Assembly: GCA_944989445.1 (NCBI GenBank)
Contig: CALYLW010000179.1
Span: forward strand, 69,501 to 133,500
DNA: 64,000 nt
From: Ampullaceana balthica
Lineage: Eukaryota > Mollusca > Gastropoda > Lymnaeidae
Reading direction: 5' to 3'
The notes under the pieces were generated by a model. That model had not been told where the DNA came from and did no database searches. It saw only the letters and a program-made list of their open reading frames with translations. This document shows positions 1 through 11,091 of this stretch, one piece after another. Each line of letters begins with the position of its first letter. Position 1 is the first letter of the stretch. The translations under genes were made by a program, and so were the position numbers.

Positions 1-400
1 AAAAATGACGGAAGTTTTCAAAATGGATATATTTCAGTTTTTGTAATTGTCCCTTTTGCCTGAAAGCCGCATAGTAAATAATCAGAAAATTTAGAGACCA
101 AGAGAGTAAAATTAAATCTCTTTTCCATATTGAACAATTTCATGCGGACATTTGAAAATAGCGTTTTTTTCAGATTTTTTATTTTTTAAAATTTTTTTAT
201 TATTTTTTTTAAAGTATTTTTTTCAGCGCTATTTTTTTAGCGGTGCGCTTTCTAAAATCTAGCGTTACGAACGGACATAGCAGAGTATATATTTTGATTA
301 TATATACGAATATTTGTGTTATGAGAAAACCTCCAAGCTTAGGCTTCGCGTTATATAAGTTTGCATGAATAATAATGATATAATCATGATAATAGTAAAT
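1..400. repeat. Fragment of a dispersed repeat, also at 56.0-56.6 kb
   Basis: The window opens inside a repeat. The text around 50-160 (a 'cccttttgcc' start, then 'aataatcagaaaat', then a 'gcggac' stretch) and the later 'gcggtgcgctttctaaaatct' region resemble 56046-56560, which lies within the inverted-repeat element at 55866-57593. No coding frame of note is present. The copies are diverged and the true left boundary is outside the window. Confidence 0.6.
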
Positions 401-2286
401 GCATTATGAATTACACACAGCATAATGTGATACTACAGCAAAGAAGTTTGAAGTTCGAAGTATTAACAAATATTGCTGAGGAGTCAGCCGCACGTTAACT
501 TGCGGCATTGAATAGTGCGCACCAATTATGAGTGCACCAATAATACAGCACGGTGCCTTAAAAATAAATTATGTGACTGTAATGTGATCCACATCAAGCA
601 CATCTGTGATTTGAAGCAGTTTAAGCTTCATTGATGATTATGACTTGTCAGTTTATTCGCCGATTTGTACATACATTATTAGCACAACATTACCAAAACA
701 TGTAAAAAATAAAATGTAGCTTTTACTCATGTTAATAACAAAGAACTATTTATTTTGAATGAAACGTAGTAAGCAAAGTTTGTCACAGGATAACAGAAAA
801 GATTAAATTATCAACTGTTAATCATATTTACAATTTAATATACACGATTTAGTAATTCACATAAACGTTTTTATTATTGTCAAGTCAACACCTTTTCAAA
901 ATCTATTATGACTTGTCAGTTTATGCGCCCATTGGTCCATACATTATTACCACCACATGTATCAAAAACATGTAAACGAAAAATTGTAATTATTTACAAA
1001 TTATGAATAACAAAGAACTATTTATTTTGCATGAAACCTTTGAAGTAAACTTTATCACTCGTTAAAAGAAAATTTTTAAGTATCAACAGTTAATCGTATA
1101 TACAATTTAATATACACGTTTTTAGGAACTGAAATAAACGTTTTCATTATTGTCAAGTCAGCACCCCTTCCAGTTCTATATTAAAAGCAAAGATTTTTTT
1201 TTCAAAATTAGTCTAAGACGCATTAAAATATTACATGTAAATAACAATCAAACAAAAACGCTAAACTGAAGCATAAGTTGACAAATTTCATTTGCAGTAC
1301 TAAATAATGGCTTTGTAGTTCAAAACGCATCGAAACTTGACAACCAAACGACAACCAATTGTAAATTTAATAAATCGAAAAACGAATGTTATACATTAAT
1401 ATAGAAAATTAAATTTATAACTACGTACGTAATATTGACATGGACACATACACAAAAACGGACATTTAATATAAAAATCATTAATAATATTAATCACATC
1501 AAATAAAACGTGGTTCTTTTTACTCCGTTCCCTTCACACATTAATAAAAGCTCAAATAATGACGTCACGTCACAATATTTTATGGCCAGAAACACATTTT
1601 TTTCAATCTCGAAAGCAACATTTTTACATCTATATATTTTTTTTATCTGGAGTTACCTCGCATAGCCTCACGGACAGACACTACGTGACAGATTGCAAAT
1701 TATGTTATTTACTAGCGTACATCCGTCAAAAATGACGGAAGTTTTCAGCTGAAATCTATTTATTTTATAAAAAATGAACTTTTTTTAGGGCGCCTACGGC
1801 GCCAACCTTTTTCAAAAGCCCAACTAACTTGTCCTTGTTTGATAAATACGAAATATTAAACTTTCTGAAATGTACACAAAGTATTTAATTTTTATAATAG
1901 GGGTTGCAGGGCGACTACGGCGCCCCCTTTGTTTTTTTTAATTTATAATTAACCATCATCAAATACTATTTTTACATTGATCCCTTTTCCAAAATTAAAA
2001 TATTAGCGAAAACGATGACGTCATATCATATTTTTTTTACAGCGCATATTTAATTTGCACACCTTTTGATGCTTTGGTGCAGTAATTTGGTTTTCCCTGC
2101 TTTCTAAAATTAGTAGCTTCAGGACAGACTGACTTGCGTGACAATTGCAAATTATATAGTTTTATTATATCTGATCTCTCTTCCGATACGATAGTCTTAA
2201 AAAAGTGAAAAACCAGATTTGATAGTCTCATAAAGAGAAATTATTTAAGAATATTAGTTATATATCTTAAATTGACATATTTTTAG
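401..2286. other. AT-rich intergenic DNA with old repeat pieces
   Basis: I see no gene here. It holds a two-copy ~271-bp tandem duplication (listed separately), a piece at 505-545 resembling 21510-21550, and a perfect 6-bp-arm hairpin CCGTCA-AAAA-TGACGG at 1723-1738. The same hairpin with the same flanks occurs inverted at 21679-21694. Related stretches around 1660-1700 and 2110-2160 suggest a further diverged duplication. Confidence 0.6.
633..1172. repeat. Two-copy tandem duplication, ~271-bp unit
   Basis: The phrase beginning 'attatgacttgtcagttta' occurs near 636 and again near 905. Each is followed by matching text ('aacaaagaactatttatttt', then 'tgtcaagtcaacacc' versus 'tgtcaagtcagcacc'). 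The two units are diverged by substitutions and small indels, so the duplication is not recent. No coding potential is visible. Confidence 0.8.
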
Positions 2287-2425
2287 TCGAGTTCCGTGGT
2301 CTAATCGGAAAGTTATAGGCTTTTGGTGTCAGTGGTCGTGGGATCGATTCCCCGGCAGTGGGGGGTGGGGGTATCGATCCCCCGGCAGTGTGGGGTGGGG
2401 GGATTGATCCCCCGGCAGTGTGTGG
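2287..2425 (+). repeat. tRNA-like SINE head followed by a short G/C-rich tandem repeat
   Basis: Sequence from about 2290 resembles a tRNA promoter pair: a box-A-like 'tggtctaatcgg' and a box-B-like 'gggatcgattcccc' about 35 bases later. The box-B segment ending 'cccggcagtg' is then repeated three times up to 2420. This looks like a degenerate tRNA-derived SINE whose box-B region has been tandemly expanded. I do not call a functional tRNA because no cloverleaf with paired acceptor ends is apparent. Confidence 0.5.
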
Positions 2426-2596
2426 CCTTTTTTAAAATTTGTATTTTTATTTTTTCAATTGTTTTTTACACTCAATTTTACGATACAGTCTTACAGTCAT
2501 TTCTTCGTTTTCGGGTTTTTCATGAATAATCTTTTTGGCTGAATAGTTACAAGTTACAGTCTTATATTAGCTGCTAGCAATCATTTTATCTAACGC

Positions 2597-3970
2597 AGTG
2601 GTTCCCAAACTTTTTTGTACCAGTGGACCCCTTTTATAGTCAAAACATGCCCACGGCCCCAAAGTGAAAACGCTACATGAATGCATAGTATACAAATTTA
2701 ATAATTAAATTAACAACAACATTTAGTTGAAGAATTATTTATTTAAATTAAACTTTTGTTAAATTAAAAAAGAAATTAATGACTTGGATGAACTTAATGA
2801 GATTTTAATAATGTTATGAGTATATTAATGTCCGGCTCAATGTTTGTGAGTTGTAAATGCAAATCCCAACGAGCACAAATGTATAGCCGGTTTCTTTTGT
2901 TTGTGAAGAGGTTCATAATGGCACTGAATCCTTGTTCTGCCAAATAGGAGGACGGGAAAGCAGTCAACAACTTTTGTACATTAACCCATAATGCAGAACA
3001 TAAAAGTGTGATCTCTTTCTATAACCAGAAGGTGTGGTATCCTTGTTCAAACATTGGTTGAAGTTCCTCATTTGTGGATAATTCAATAAGTTGCTCCTGT
3101 ATTAGTATGAATTTATCTATGTCTGGGATCTGAGTTTTTCCCCGAGCAAAAGGGTTCAACACCCAGTCGGGAATATCAAAGTGAAGAATGTCTTGAAATC
3201 TTCGGTTCAGGTCTGCACGAAGAGCCGCTAAGTTTTGACAATAGGTAAACGAATCTTTATCTCTATTTTGCAATTTCGAGAGATTTTGTATCTGAGAACA
3301 TTCTCCTCTCCCCAAGTTTTGATTAAACAGAATTTTTTTAGCAACAAACGCAGATATTACGCTTTTAGTTTTGATTACATTTAATTGGTCACCTTGTAGT
3401 TTCAAAATTAGTTTCGTTAAATTCAGCAAAATTAAATTTGTCTCAAACTAAAATGATTGTCTTTGCATTCCCGGAATTCCAGCACTAAATAAAAGAGAGC
3501 ATAAAATTGATTTAAACAAGCACTTTTAGATAACCTTCCTACTTCTGTGAGAAGTAGTAAACAATTATAGTCTTCATCATTTTCCAAACAAAGTTTAGCA
3601 AATAATATCTAATTGAAGGCATTCCTTTTGATTTTATTAACTGCTCTAATGACATAATCTAGTGATCCATGCAAACGTTCACTAAGATTCTTGCAACTAA
3701 ATGATGTCGATGAATGACACAATGCACTGAACATACATGTGGTACAGCCTGTTTTAGGTATGCCAGAAAGCCGCGGTATCTGCCAACCACTGCCGGTGCA
3801 CCGTCAGTAGCAACAGAAATGATATTAGTAAAGAGTATAGCTTTTTCATCGACAAATCTTTTTAATTCAGTAAATAACATTTCACCTTTTGTATCTGTTT
3901 CCAAACATTTAGCAAACAACAATTCTCTGGTGGAAAAATATTTGACCTTTTTATGCTGGTTGAACTAGCG
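2597..3970 (-). pseudogene. Degenerate hAT transposase (ZBED5/SCAND3-like)
   Basis: Minus-strand reading gives fragments of a hAT-superfamily transposase. At 3922-3659 the peptide carries TDGAPAVVGRYRGFLAYL and, soon after, HCVIHRHHLVA, the conserved core of animal ZBED5/GTF2IRD2-type hAT proteins. At 3429-3019 a second piece ends with DIPDWVLNPF and then ...QGYHTFWL, typical of the C-terminus of the same family. Between them the frame changes several times and has internal stops, so it is dead. The left edge at 2597 begins CAGTGGTTCCCAAAC, a classic hAT terminal repeat. No matching inverted end is found near 3.9-4.1 kb, so the 5' side of the element is missing. The family call is confident; the autonomous family name is not. 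Confidence 0.85.
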
Positions 3971-4104
3971 TGTTGTTATTTTACTAGTCGACAGCAATTC
4001 TACTAAATTGCAAGAAAACTTGATCAAATATTCTAGATTTAGCTGAATTTAAATATAACTAAATTAAATCACATAATTGATTTTTAAAAGTTCATAGTAA
4101 AAAT

Positions 4105-4885
4105 CAGGGCTGTTAATGATTAATTTAAATTTAATCGTTAACTTTTGGAAAAAAACGAATAATTAATCTTTAATTTCGATTAAAGCCAAAAATTGAAATT
4201 TATGGTGTCATAAATTACATTTATTAAAATACTTGTCGAACATCGAAATAACACTGAAATGTCTTCTTTATATGGCATCTTTTAACCAACTACGCAAGCA
4301 GACAAGTGTATTGACATTATTTGGTTCAAGTGATGAACGATTCTTATTGACAATATAACCAGCTGAGCTGAACAATCGTTCACATACCCTTAGATTGTCC
4401 CAGCTGAAGTTTCTGATACTGTAGGGGATGTTATTATATTGGGTTTCAGGTGATATGTAAGCGAAGTGTTAGAACCGTGGTAGCAATGTTCCCTTTAAGC
4501 AGCGCGGCTGCGCATATATTTGACCGATGCGACGCACGAGTTTAGAATCAGGGCGCACAGAAAATTTTGAAAAAATATAGCCAAAAAATGGACGTTATGC
4601 AACTTTGCATATAGAGGGAACATTGCATGGTAGGCAAACGATTTCTCTCAATGGACACAATAACCTTTATCAACATTTTGAAGACTCACGCCAGTCAATA
4701 GTTTAAAACCAAAATGTTCGTGTAATTGTCCGGAAATTATTTTATAGTTATCGGCCAAAATATTTTACTTTTTGACTTCCAGTACATTTATAAGTGGTGG
4801 GTCGATTAATTGCTAAAAATAATTTTAATCGTTAAATTTTTAAACGATTAATCGAGAAAAATAATCGTTAATTTACGCAGCCCTA
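4105..4885 (+). mobile_element. hAT-type MITE with 8-bp target duplication (composite copy)
   Basis: Ends are CAGGGCTG... and ...CAGCCCTA. They are flanked by near-identical 8-bp direct repeats, gtaaaaat (4097-4104) and gtaaaaac (4886-4893), as expected for hAT transposition. Subterminal sequence is rich in 'aacgattaat' inverted motifs. Copies of the same family occur at 7956-8389 and, inverted, at 34763-35491. There is no transposase. A second small MITE sits inside at 4484-4625. Confidence 0.88.
4484..4625. mobile_element. Nested small MITE with 11-bp inverted ends
   Basis: It starts CAATGTTCCCT and ends AGGGAACATTG, a perfect 11-bp inverted pair. Flanks are cgtggtag (4476-4483) and catggtag (4626-4633), 7/8 matching, so again a hAT-like 8-bp duplication. 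The interior is GC-richer than its surroundings ('gcgcggctgcgc'). Related sequences occur at about 9716-9775, 24649-24912 and 35030-35180. Confidence 0.8.
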
Positions 4886-4893
4886 GTAAAAAC

Positions 4894-5490
4894 ATGACAA
4901 CATATTTAAAAAACTCTTATGAAACACAGGCTTTTAAATATTATTCAATTTAGTTTAAAACATTACATGACCACATGATGTCCTTTCGGCCTTCTCTAAA
5001 GGTTTTAGTTATTTCCGTGGCTCTAAATGTACGTAATGATATTTTATTTCTACCTTTTAGATGCATTTTAAACAAAATAAAAATTCATTAAATAAATGTA
5101 CTTATTGCTACTAAATTTATTCGGCAAGTCAAGCGGGCATTTTACATGTTTCTGCTGACATTTTCTTTGATTCCGAGATGTTTGTGAGATATTTACATTC
5201 TTGGAAATCCAAATAAATCTGTAAATAGGATATAAAAAGACATAAGGTTCTCAGTTTATGTTAAAATGGAGTCCTTAAAGAAATATTTTGAGATAATGAT
5301 CAATATATTGTAACTAATAGTTAACGCAGTAATTTTATTTAATTGAAGTCAGAATATCGGGATGACATTGCTACTTCTCATTTCTTAAGGGTGACGTTCA
5401 CTGCCATAAAACTTTGAGCCAAGACCACCGAGTAATAGCAGTTAAATGCATAACAATTGAACAAGGTGCCTATCGTTACAGAGCAGTAGT
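4894..5490. other. AT-rich spacer, nothing recognised
   Basis: No long open frame, RNA gene, tandem repeat or transposon terminus is visible between the MITE and the repeat array that begins near 5496. Confidence 0.5.
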
Positions 5491-5495
5491 AATTT

Positions 5496-7745
5496 TTAAA
5501 TCCCTTATGTTAACTTCACCGCCATCTCTCTCTGTCTTGGGCGGGCGGAAAAACAAAAGTAAAAAATAACACACTTCCTGTGATGCGATCAAGCTGAAAT
5601 TTTGCACATAGACTTGTTTCACACAACAATGCATCGTATCAAAATTTCAGGTGGATCCAATGTACAGTTATTAAGTTTTAAGTTAATGCATTTTTAGTTT
5701 ATCTCTATAAGGTATATGTAGCGGTCACTATTTTTTACATTTTACGGGTCACTTGACTTTACGCCAGGCCATTGATGATCACATCTCGTGTTTAACACCA
5801 GGATTTGAGTTAACGCGTTGACGCCACCCGTCGATGTCCACACACCCTCCCCCCTTTCCTTGTTTTTTTTTAAACTAGGGGAGATCATTCGGTTTCAGTC
5901 TGTAAACATTTGTCGCGTTTAAGCACGATCAATACTTTTTAGTTATGTCTCATATATAAGGGATTAATAGTACAAAACTTTGTTTTTACGGGGTTGTTTA
6001 TTAAATCCCTTATATTAACTTCACCGGCGTCTCTCTCTGTCTGTCGTTCGTCGTCGGGCAGGCAGAAAAACAAAAGTAATAAAGGACCCACATCCCATGA
6101 TGCCATCGAGCTGAAATTTGGCATATAGACCCGGTTTCACCTAACAATGCATCGTATCAAAATTTCAGATCGATCAAAAGTACCGAAATTAAATTAATGC
6201 ATTTTTAGTTTATCTATATAATCCTATATGTAGCAGTCGCTATTGTTTACATTTTACGGGTCACTTGACTTCACGCCAGCCATCGGTGACCACATCTCGT
6301 GTTTTACCCGGGGAAACTTCACTCAGTTTCAGGATGTAAATGTTTGTCGAGTTTGAACATAATCAATACTTTAAGTTTTGTCTGATATATAAGGGATTTA
6401 TAGTCAAAAACTTTGTTTTTACGGAGATTAAAAAAAATTAAAACCCTTATATTAACTTCAACGGCGTCTCTCTCTGTCGTTCGTCGTCGGGCGGGCAGAA
6501 AAACAAAAGTAAAAAATGACCCATTTTCCGTCATGCCATCGAGCTGAAATTTGCCACATGGACCCGTGTTGCATAGCAATGCATCGTATAAAAAGTTTAG
6601 ATCGATCGAACGTACCGTAATTAAATTAATGCATTTTTAGTTCAACTTTTTTACAACGTATGTAATTCAATTTCACAGTTTGTTATTTTTTTTTCACGTG
6701 ACATTTCAGTTCGCGCGTTGACGCCACATCGTCGATGTACCGGCGTGCTTTTCTTTACATTTTAGGTGTCACGCTGAGCTCGGTCCAGCGATCGGTGACC
6801 AGACCTTTCCCCTCTCCCACCCTGGTTATAAAGCAAAGGGGAGTTAAGATAGATTCAGTCTGTAAATGTTTGTTGCGTTTGAACATAATCAATACTTTTA
6901 GTTATGTCTCATATATAAGGAATTTATAGTCAAAAACTTTGTTTTTACTGGTTTCTTTTATTAAATCCCTCATATTAACTTTAAAATCTTATCGTCATCT
7001 CTTCGTACGTCAGTCGGGTGGAAAAACAAAAGTAACAAAATGACACACTTCCCGTGTTGCTATCGAGCTGAAATTTTGCACATACACTCGTATTACTTAA
7101 CAATGCATCGTGTCGAAATTTCAGATCGATCGAATATACCGTAATTAAATAAATGCACTTTTAGTTTATCTCTTTATAACTATAGGTAATTCAATTTCAC
7201 AGTTTGTTATTGTTCAGCGTCCCGTGCCACTTGAGTCGTTCACGCCTGCCATCGTAGACACCATCTCCCCCCTCCCTCCGGGGTTTTACAGCAAAGGGGA
7301 CTTAAGTCAGTTTCAGTCTGTAAGTGTTTGTCGCGTTGAGTTCTGTCTCATCTATAAGTGATTTATAGTGAAAAACTGTTTTTTAAGGGGTAGTTTCGAA
7401 ATCTTGTCGTCATCTCGTTCGCATGCGGAAAAAAAAGTAAAAAATGACCCACTTCTTCTGATGCCATCGAGCTGACATTTTGCACATAGACTTGTGTCAC
7501 CTAACAATGCATCGTTTCATTTAATGCATTTTTAGGTTATCTCTATAAGCTATATGCAGTGGTCGCTATTGTTTACATTTTACGGGTCACTTGACTTCAC
7601 GCCAGCCATCGATGCCACATCTCGTTGAGTTCACTCAGTTGCAGGCTGTAAATGTTTGTCGCGTTGGAACATAAACAATACTTTAAGTTCTGTCTTACAT
7701 ATAAGGGATTTATAGTAAAAAAAAATTTGGTTTTACGGGGTTGTT
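5496..7745 (+). repeat. Five diverged tandem copies of a ~400-520 bp dispersed repeat
   Basis: A phrase like 'aacaatgcatcgtatcaaaa' recurs near 5625, 6143, 6576, 7099 and 7503, spaced about 518, 433, 523 and 404 bp. Each unit contains, in order, 'cccttatattaactt', 'aaaaacaaaagtaa', the 'gagctgaaattt' motif, 'cagatcgatcga', 'aatgcatttttagttta', 'catttta(c/g)gggtcac' and 'gtctcatatataaggg'. Solo relatives lie at 28975-29510 (inverted) and 57760-58020. The motif style ('aaatttcagatcgatcg', AT-rich tail) resembles 3' regions of RTE-like non-LTR elements, but no protein is encoded, so the class is uncertain. Short open frames in it are chance frames. Confidence 0.8.
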
Positions 7746-7749
7746 TAAT

Positions 7750-9365
7750 TTCTGTGTTCCGCTGTGTTTTTAATTTGTTATGGACATGTGTCCACACTAT
7801 CTATTAATTTTTCCAAGGCAAGGTGGATAATATGTGATGTCAATTCATTTTAAACACTTTTGTTTAATCATGTGTACTCATAAGACATTATCCAAAAGGT
7901 CTACACATATAATGGGTATAAAATAAAACCTTTAAATATGTAATTGTATTTATACTAGGGGTGGTAACGATTTATTTAAATTTAATCATTAACGTTTGAC
8001 AAATTAAAGATTAATTTCAGGAATTAATCTTTAATATCGATTAAAGCAAAAAAAGTATAATTTATGACGTCATTAAACTGAACATCTCAAGGGAAGTAAC
8101 AAAAACAAGTCTTTGACATTTGTTTGAAAAATAATATTTTGAACTAAATTTTATTTTATTAAATCCACGTCAACATAAATTAATCAATTATTATAATACA
8201 CGGGAGAAGTTTTTACGTTAAAAATATTATTAATAATTAATTACTTTTTAATAAATTGGAAAATATATTTTTCTTAAATATGTTCTTAAAGTTTACTAGA
8301 GTTTTTATCGATTAAAATTATTTTAATTCTTAATCGATAACATTTTTAACAATTAATCGAGAAATTAATCGTTAATTTCCGCAGCCCTAATTTATACAAA
8401 TATTTTGTTTTCTATTTTAAAGCGTTATTGTAGTCCAACTCTATGTATTGACATTAACAACCAAATTAATTAATATAAACATTGCACATACATTCGTTAT
8501 TATGCTGATTATTTCCTATTTGTTGGATTTGTTGTATTGAGTTATACCAAAGATTATCAAGGTCATTTACTGTTTTGAATTTGTGCTTCTAAGAAGATTA
8601 TAACACCAGCTAGTTTTAGAGTGTTATAACAAACAGTAATAAAGTGTTTTAGCCATAAATCACTAACTTTAGGCTAATGTTACTTGGCGATGAACCTTGC
8701 TTAAATTGACTCAGGTATTAGGGGATAGTTAACAAGCTGTTTTAAAGTGCAAACACAGGAGCGGATTAGCTGTCATTGTTACAATTATCTACACTACACA
8801 AAGTAAACATGTTTATAGCTGGACAATACAACATAATAGAAAAAACTTCGTCTTGACTTCACAACTCAACATAAAAACATTTCAATGTCAATCAATGGAA
8901 TCGTCCATGTAAGGGGGTAGTATGGTCTGGGTGGTAGTCAGGTTCTCGGGGGGGGGGTAGTCTGGTATTGGGGGGTAGTCTGGTATTGGGGGGTAGTCTG
9001 GTATTGGGGGGTAGTCTGGTATTGGGGGGTAGTCTTGTATTGGGGGTAGTCTGGTATTGGGGGTAGTCTGGTATTTGGGGGTAGTCTGGTATTGGGGGTA
9101 GTCTGGTATTTGGGGGTAGTCTGGTATTGGGGGTAGTCTGGTATTGGGGGGTAGTCTTGTATTGGGGGGTAGTCTGGTATTGGGGGGGGTAGTCTGGTAT
9201 TGGGGGGTAGTCTGGTATTGGGGGTAGTCTGGTATTGGGGGTAGTCTGGTATTGGGGGTAGTCTAGTATTGGGGGTAGTCTGGTATTGGGGGGTAGTCTG
9301 GTATTGGGGGGTAGTCTGGTATTGGGGGTAGTCTGGTCTGGGTGGTAGTCTTGTCTTGGGGGTAA
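7750..9365. repeat. Paralogous block, copy 1 (partner at 16.86-20.64 kb)
   Basis: The segment from 'tttgttatggacatgtg' (about 7770) through 'tataatgggtataaaat' matches 16860-17050. The part after the MITE (8398-8560) matches 17090-17262. The part 8560-8960 ('ggagcggattagctgtcattgttacaattatctacac') matches 20215-20600. The copies are diverged, so the duplication is old. Copy 1 carries the MITE at 7956-8389 and a long G-rich minisatellite; copy 2 has an empty MITE site and only two or three minisatellite-like units. Confidence 0.82.
7956..8389 (+). mobile_element. hAT-type MITE, perfect 8-bp target duplication (simple copy)
   Basis: Begins TAGGGGTGGTAACGATT and ends GCAGCCCTA, flanked on both sides by the identical octamer atttatac (7948-7955 and 8390-8397). 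It belongs to the same family as 4105-4885 and 34763-35491 but lacks the nested passenger, hence about 434 bp against 781 and 729. The paralogous site near 17080-17090 has no insertion, which confirms the boundaries. Confidence 0.9.
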
Positions 9366-9560
9366 TGTTTCATCAGTATTTAGGGGGTTGTAGGGTCTTG
9401 GGGGGGGTAGTCTGGTCTAGGGGGTAGTCTGGTCTTGGGGGTATAGTCTGGTATTTTGGGGTAGTAGGGTTTTGGGGGGTTGTCTTGTCTGGTTGATTGT
9501 CTTGTCTTGGGAGTATATTCTGGTCTGGGGGTAGTTTGGTCTGTGGAAAGGGTGTTCTGT
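8914..9560 (+). repeat. G-rich minisatellite, ~17-18 bp unit
   Basis: Imperfect tandem copies of 'gggggtagtctggtatt', with the G-run varying from 4 to 8. The regular core runs to about 9350 and a looser version ('gtcttggggg', 'tagtctggtc') continues to about 9560. Dense G-runs on the plus strand make G-quadruplex formation plausible. Open frames on the minus strand (PPKTL, TTP-rich) are shadows of the repeat. Confidence 0.92.
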
Positions 9561-11050
9561 CCTGGGTAATTTTCCCTCTAATGTTCGTTGCACCATATTC
9601 AAATAACAAATAATATACAAATGTGCACATCATTTTTTATGCAACATTTTACACTCCACCAACACATGTTTTATATTATCTTAATCAAATTTTGCAGCAA
9701 AAATTATAAACTATTTCGAGGCGTCGGTCAGATATTGGTGTGGCCGCGCAGCCACGCAACTTAAAGAGAACATTGCCTGGGGTGAGGCTAGTTGAATGCC
9801 ACACTGTACCTTAGGATATTTAACCAGTTACTGGTACACCAACTCTAAGGATTGTTGCTAGGCGGACACGTCATTGTTGGGCGTCAAAACACGCCAATAA
9901 CATTGTAAGAGATTTTAGTTGCTATAAAAATGCCAGTAGGTCTACTAAAGGATTCTCTGGTTTTTATGAAACAACACACTCCTAAATATTACTAATAATT
10001 CTTCAAACGTAAAGAGTAAGAAGACAAACTGTTTTTTTTTAAAGAATAGTGAAAATATTGCTTCAGTATTGACATATTTAAAATGTTCAAAGATAAAAGG
10101 ATCCCAAATAACCTGCAAAAAAAAATTTAAAAAAAAATGAATCCCTCGCTTTCGTGGATACGCAAAAATGTAAATTTCACGATCAATTTCCATTTACATT
10201 TTTTCAGGAAAATTAAAGTTCCTTGAAAATGTAAAAAAAGGTTCCTGCTCGTGGTATAAAGAAAGTGTAGAACTGGTTTAACTGACTTATTTTAGTATCA
10301 GCTTATTTTATTCTCTTACCTTGACAGGGTTATGGAACTTCGGGAGTTTATAATAATTAAAATTACTTTCATTTGAACACTTACTCACAGGTACGTAGTG
10401 GTTGATTCAGTGTAGTTTGTCTTATGAAGATCGGAACTATTTTTTTTTAATACTTCTCTCTTTCCTTCAAACCTGTATTTTTGTTAATTATATTTGGCCA
10501 TCTTTTCTTCTTGCCATTTCTCTGTTTTTTTAATCTCTTCTTATTCATTTTTAAATGATATATTAGATATTTTATGTAATTTTAATTTAAATTATTATTG
10601 TGTTTATATATTTTATTGATAATAGCATTTGCCGCATCTTTCATTTTTATATTTCTCCACCAATAAAGCTTTAATTTATTGTTTTATTGACATAACTCAG
10701 CTGTGTTTCTTGTATTTTAAAACAATGAAGTTAGTGCATTTTTGACATTTGCGTTTATACTAAAACAGATAGGATGAAAATAAACTAATATTTTTTACAT
10801 TTTGAAAAAAAAAGTTTGATGCTTTTATGTAAGTAGAACGTTAGTAATTCATTGCAGGTTATTGATAAATATCATTTAAATCATTATATTCTTATTGCTA
10901 GTTTTAAAAAAAAAGTTTTAAAAAAAATATTACAAGAAAGCTTTCAATTTTGCAATGACGACCCTGCTGCTTATGTCTGTTTCTACTAAATGCAGCAACC
11001 AAAATTATGAAGTTAATATGTAAATACTTGATTTCTGACTTTTAAATATA
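9561..11050. other. AT-rich region upstream of the GIMAP gene
   Basis: No gene is supported. At 9716-9775 there is a fragment of the small GC-rich MITE family ('ccgcgcagccacgcaactt...agaacattgcc', inverted). The rest is AT-rich with homopolymer runs. It may contain the promoter or 5' untranslated exons of the GTPase gene; I cannot point to a TATA box with confidence. Confidence 0.45.
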
Positions 11051-11091
11051 GGTTAAACAAAAATCTTGACGTGGTTGACTGACATTTGAAA

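Noticed and set aside
9373..9633. Pro/Thr-rich minus frames over the G-rich minisatellite
   Set aside because: Two overlapping frames are equally open through the repeat, as expected of repeat shadows.
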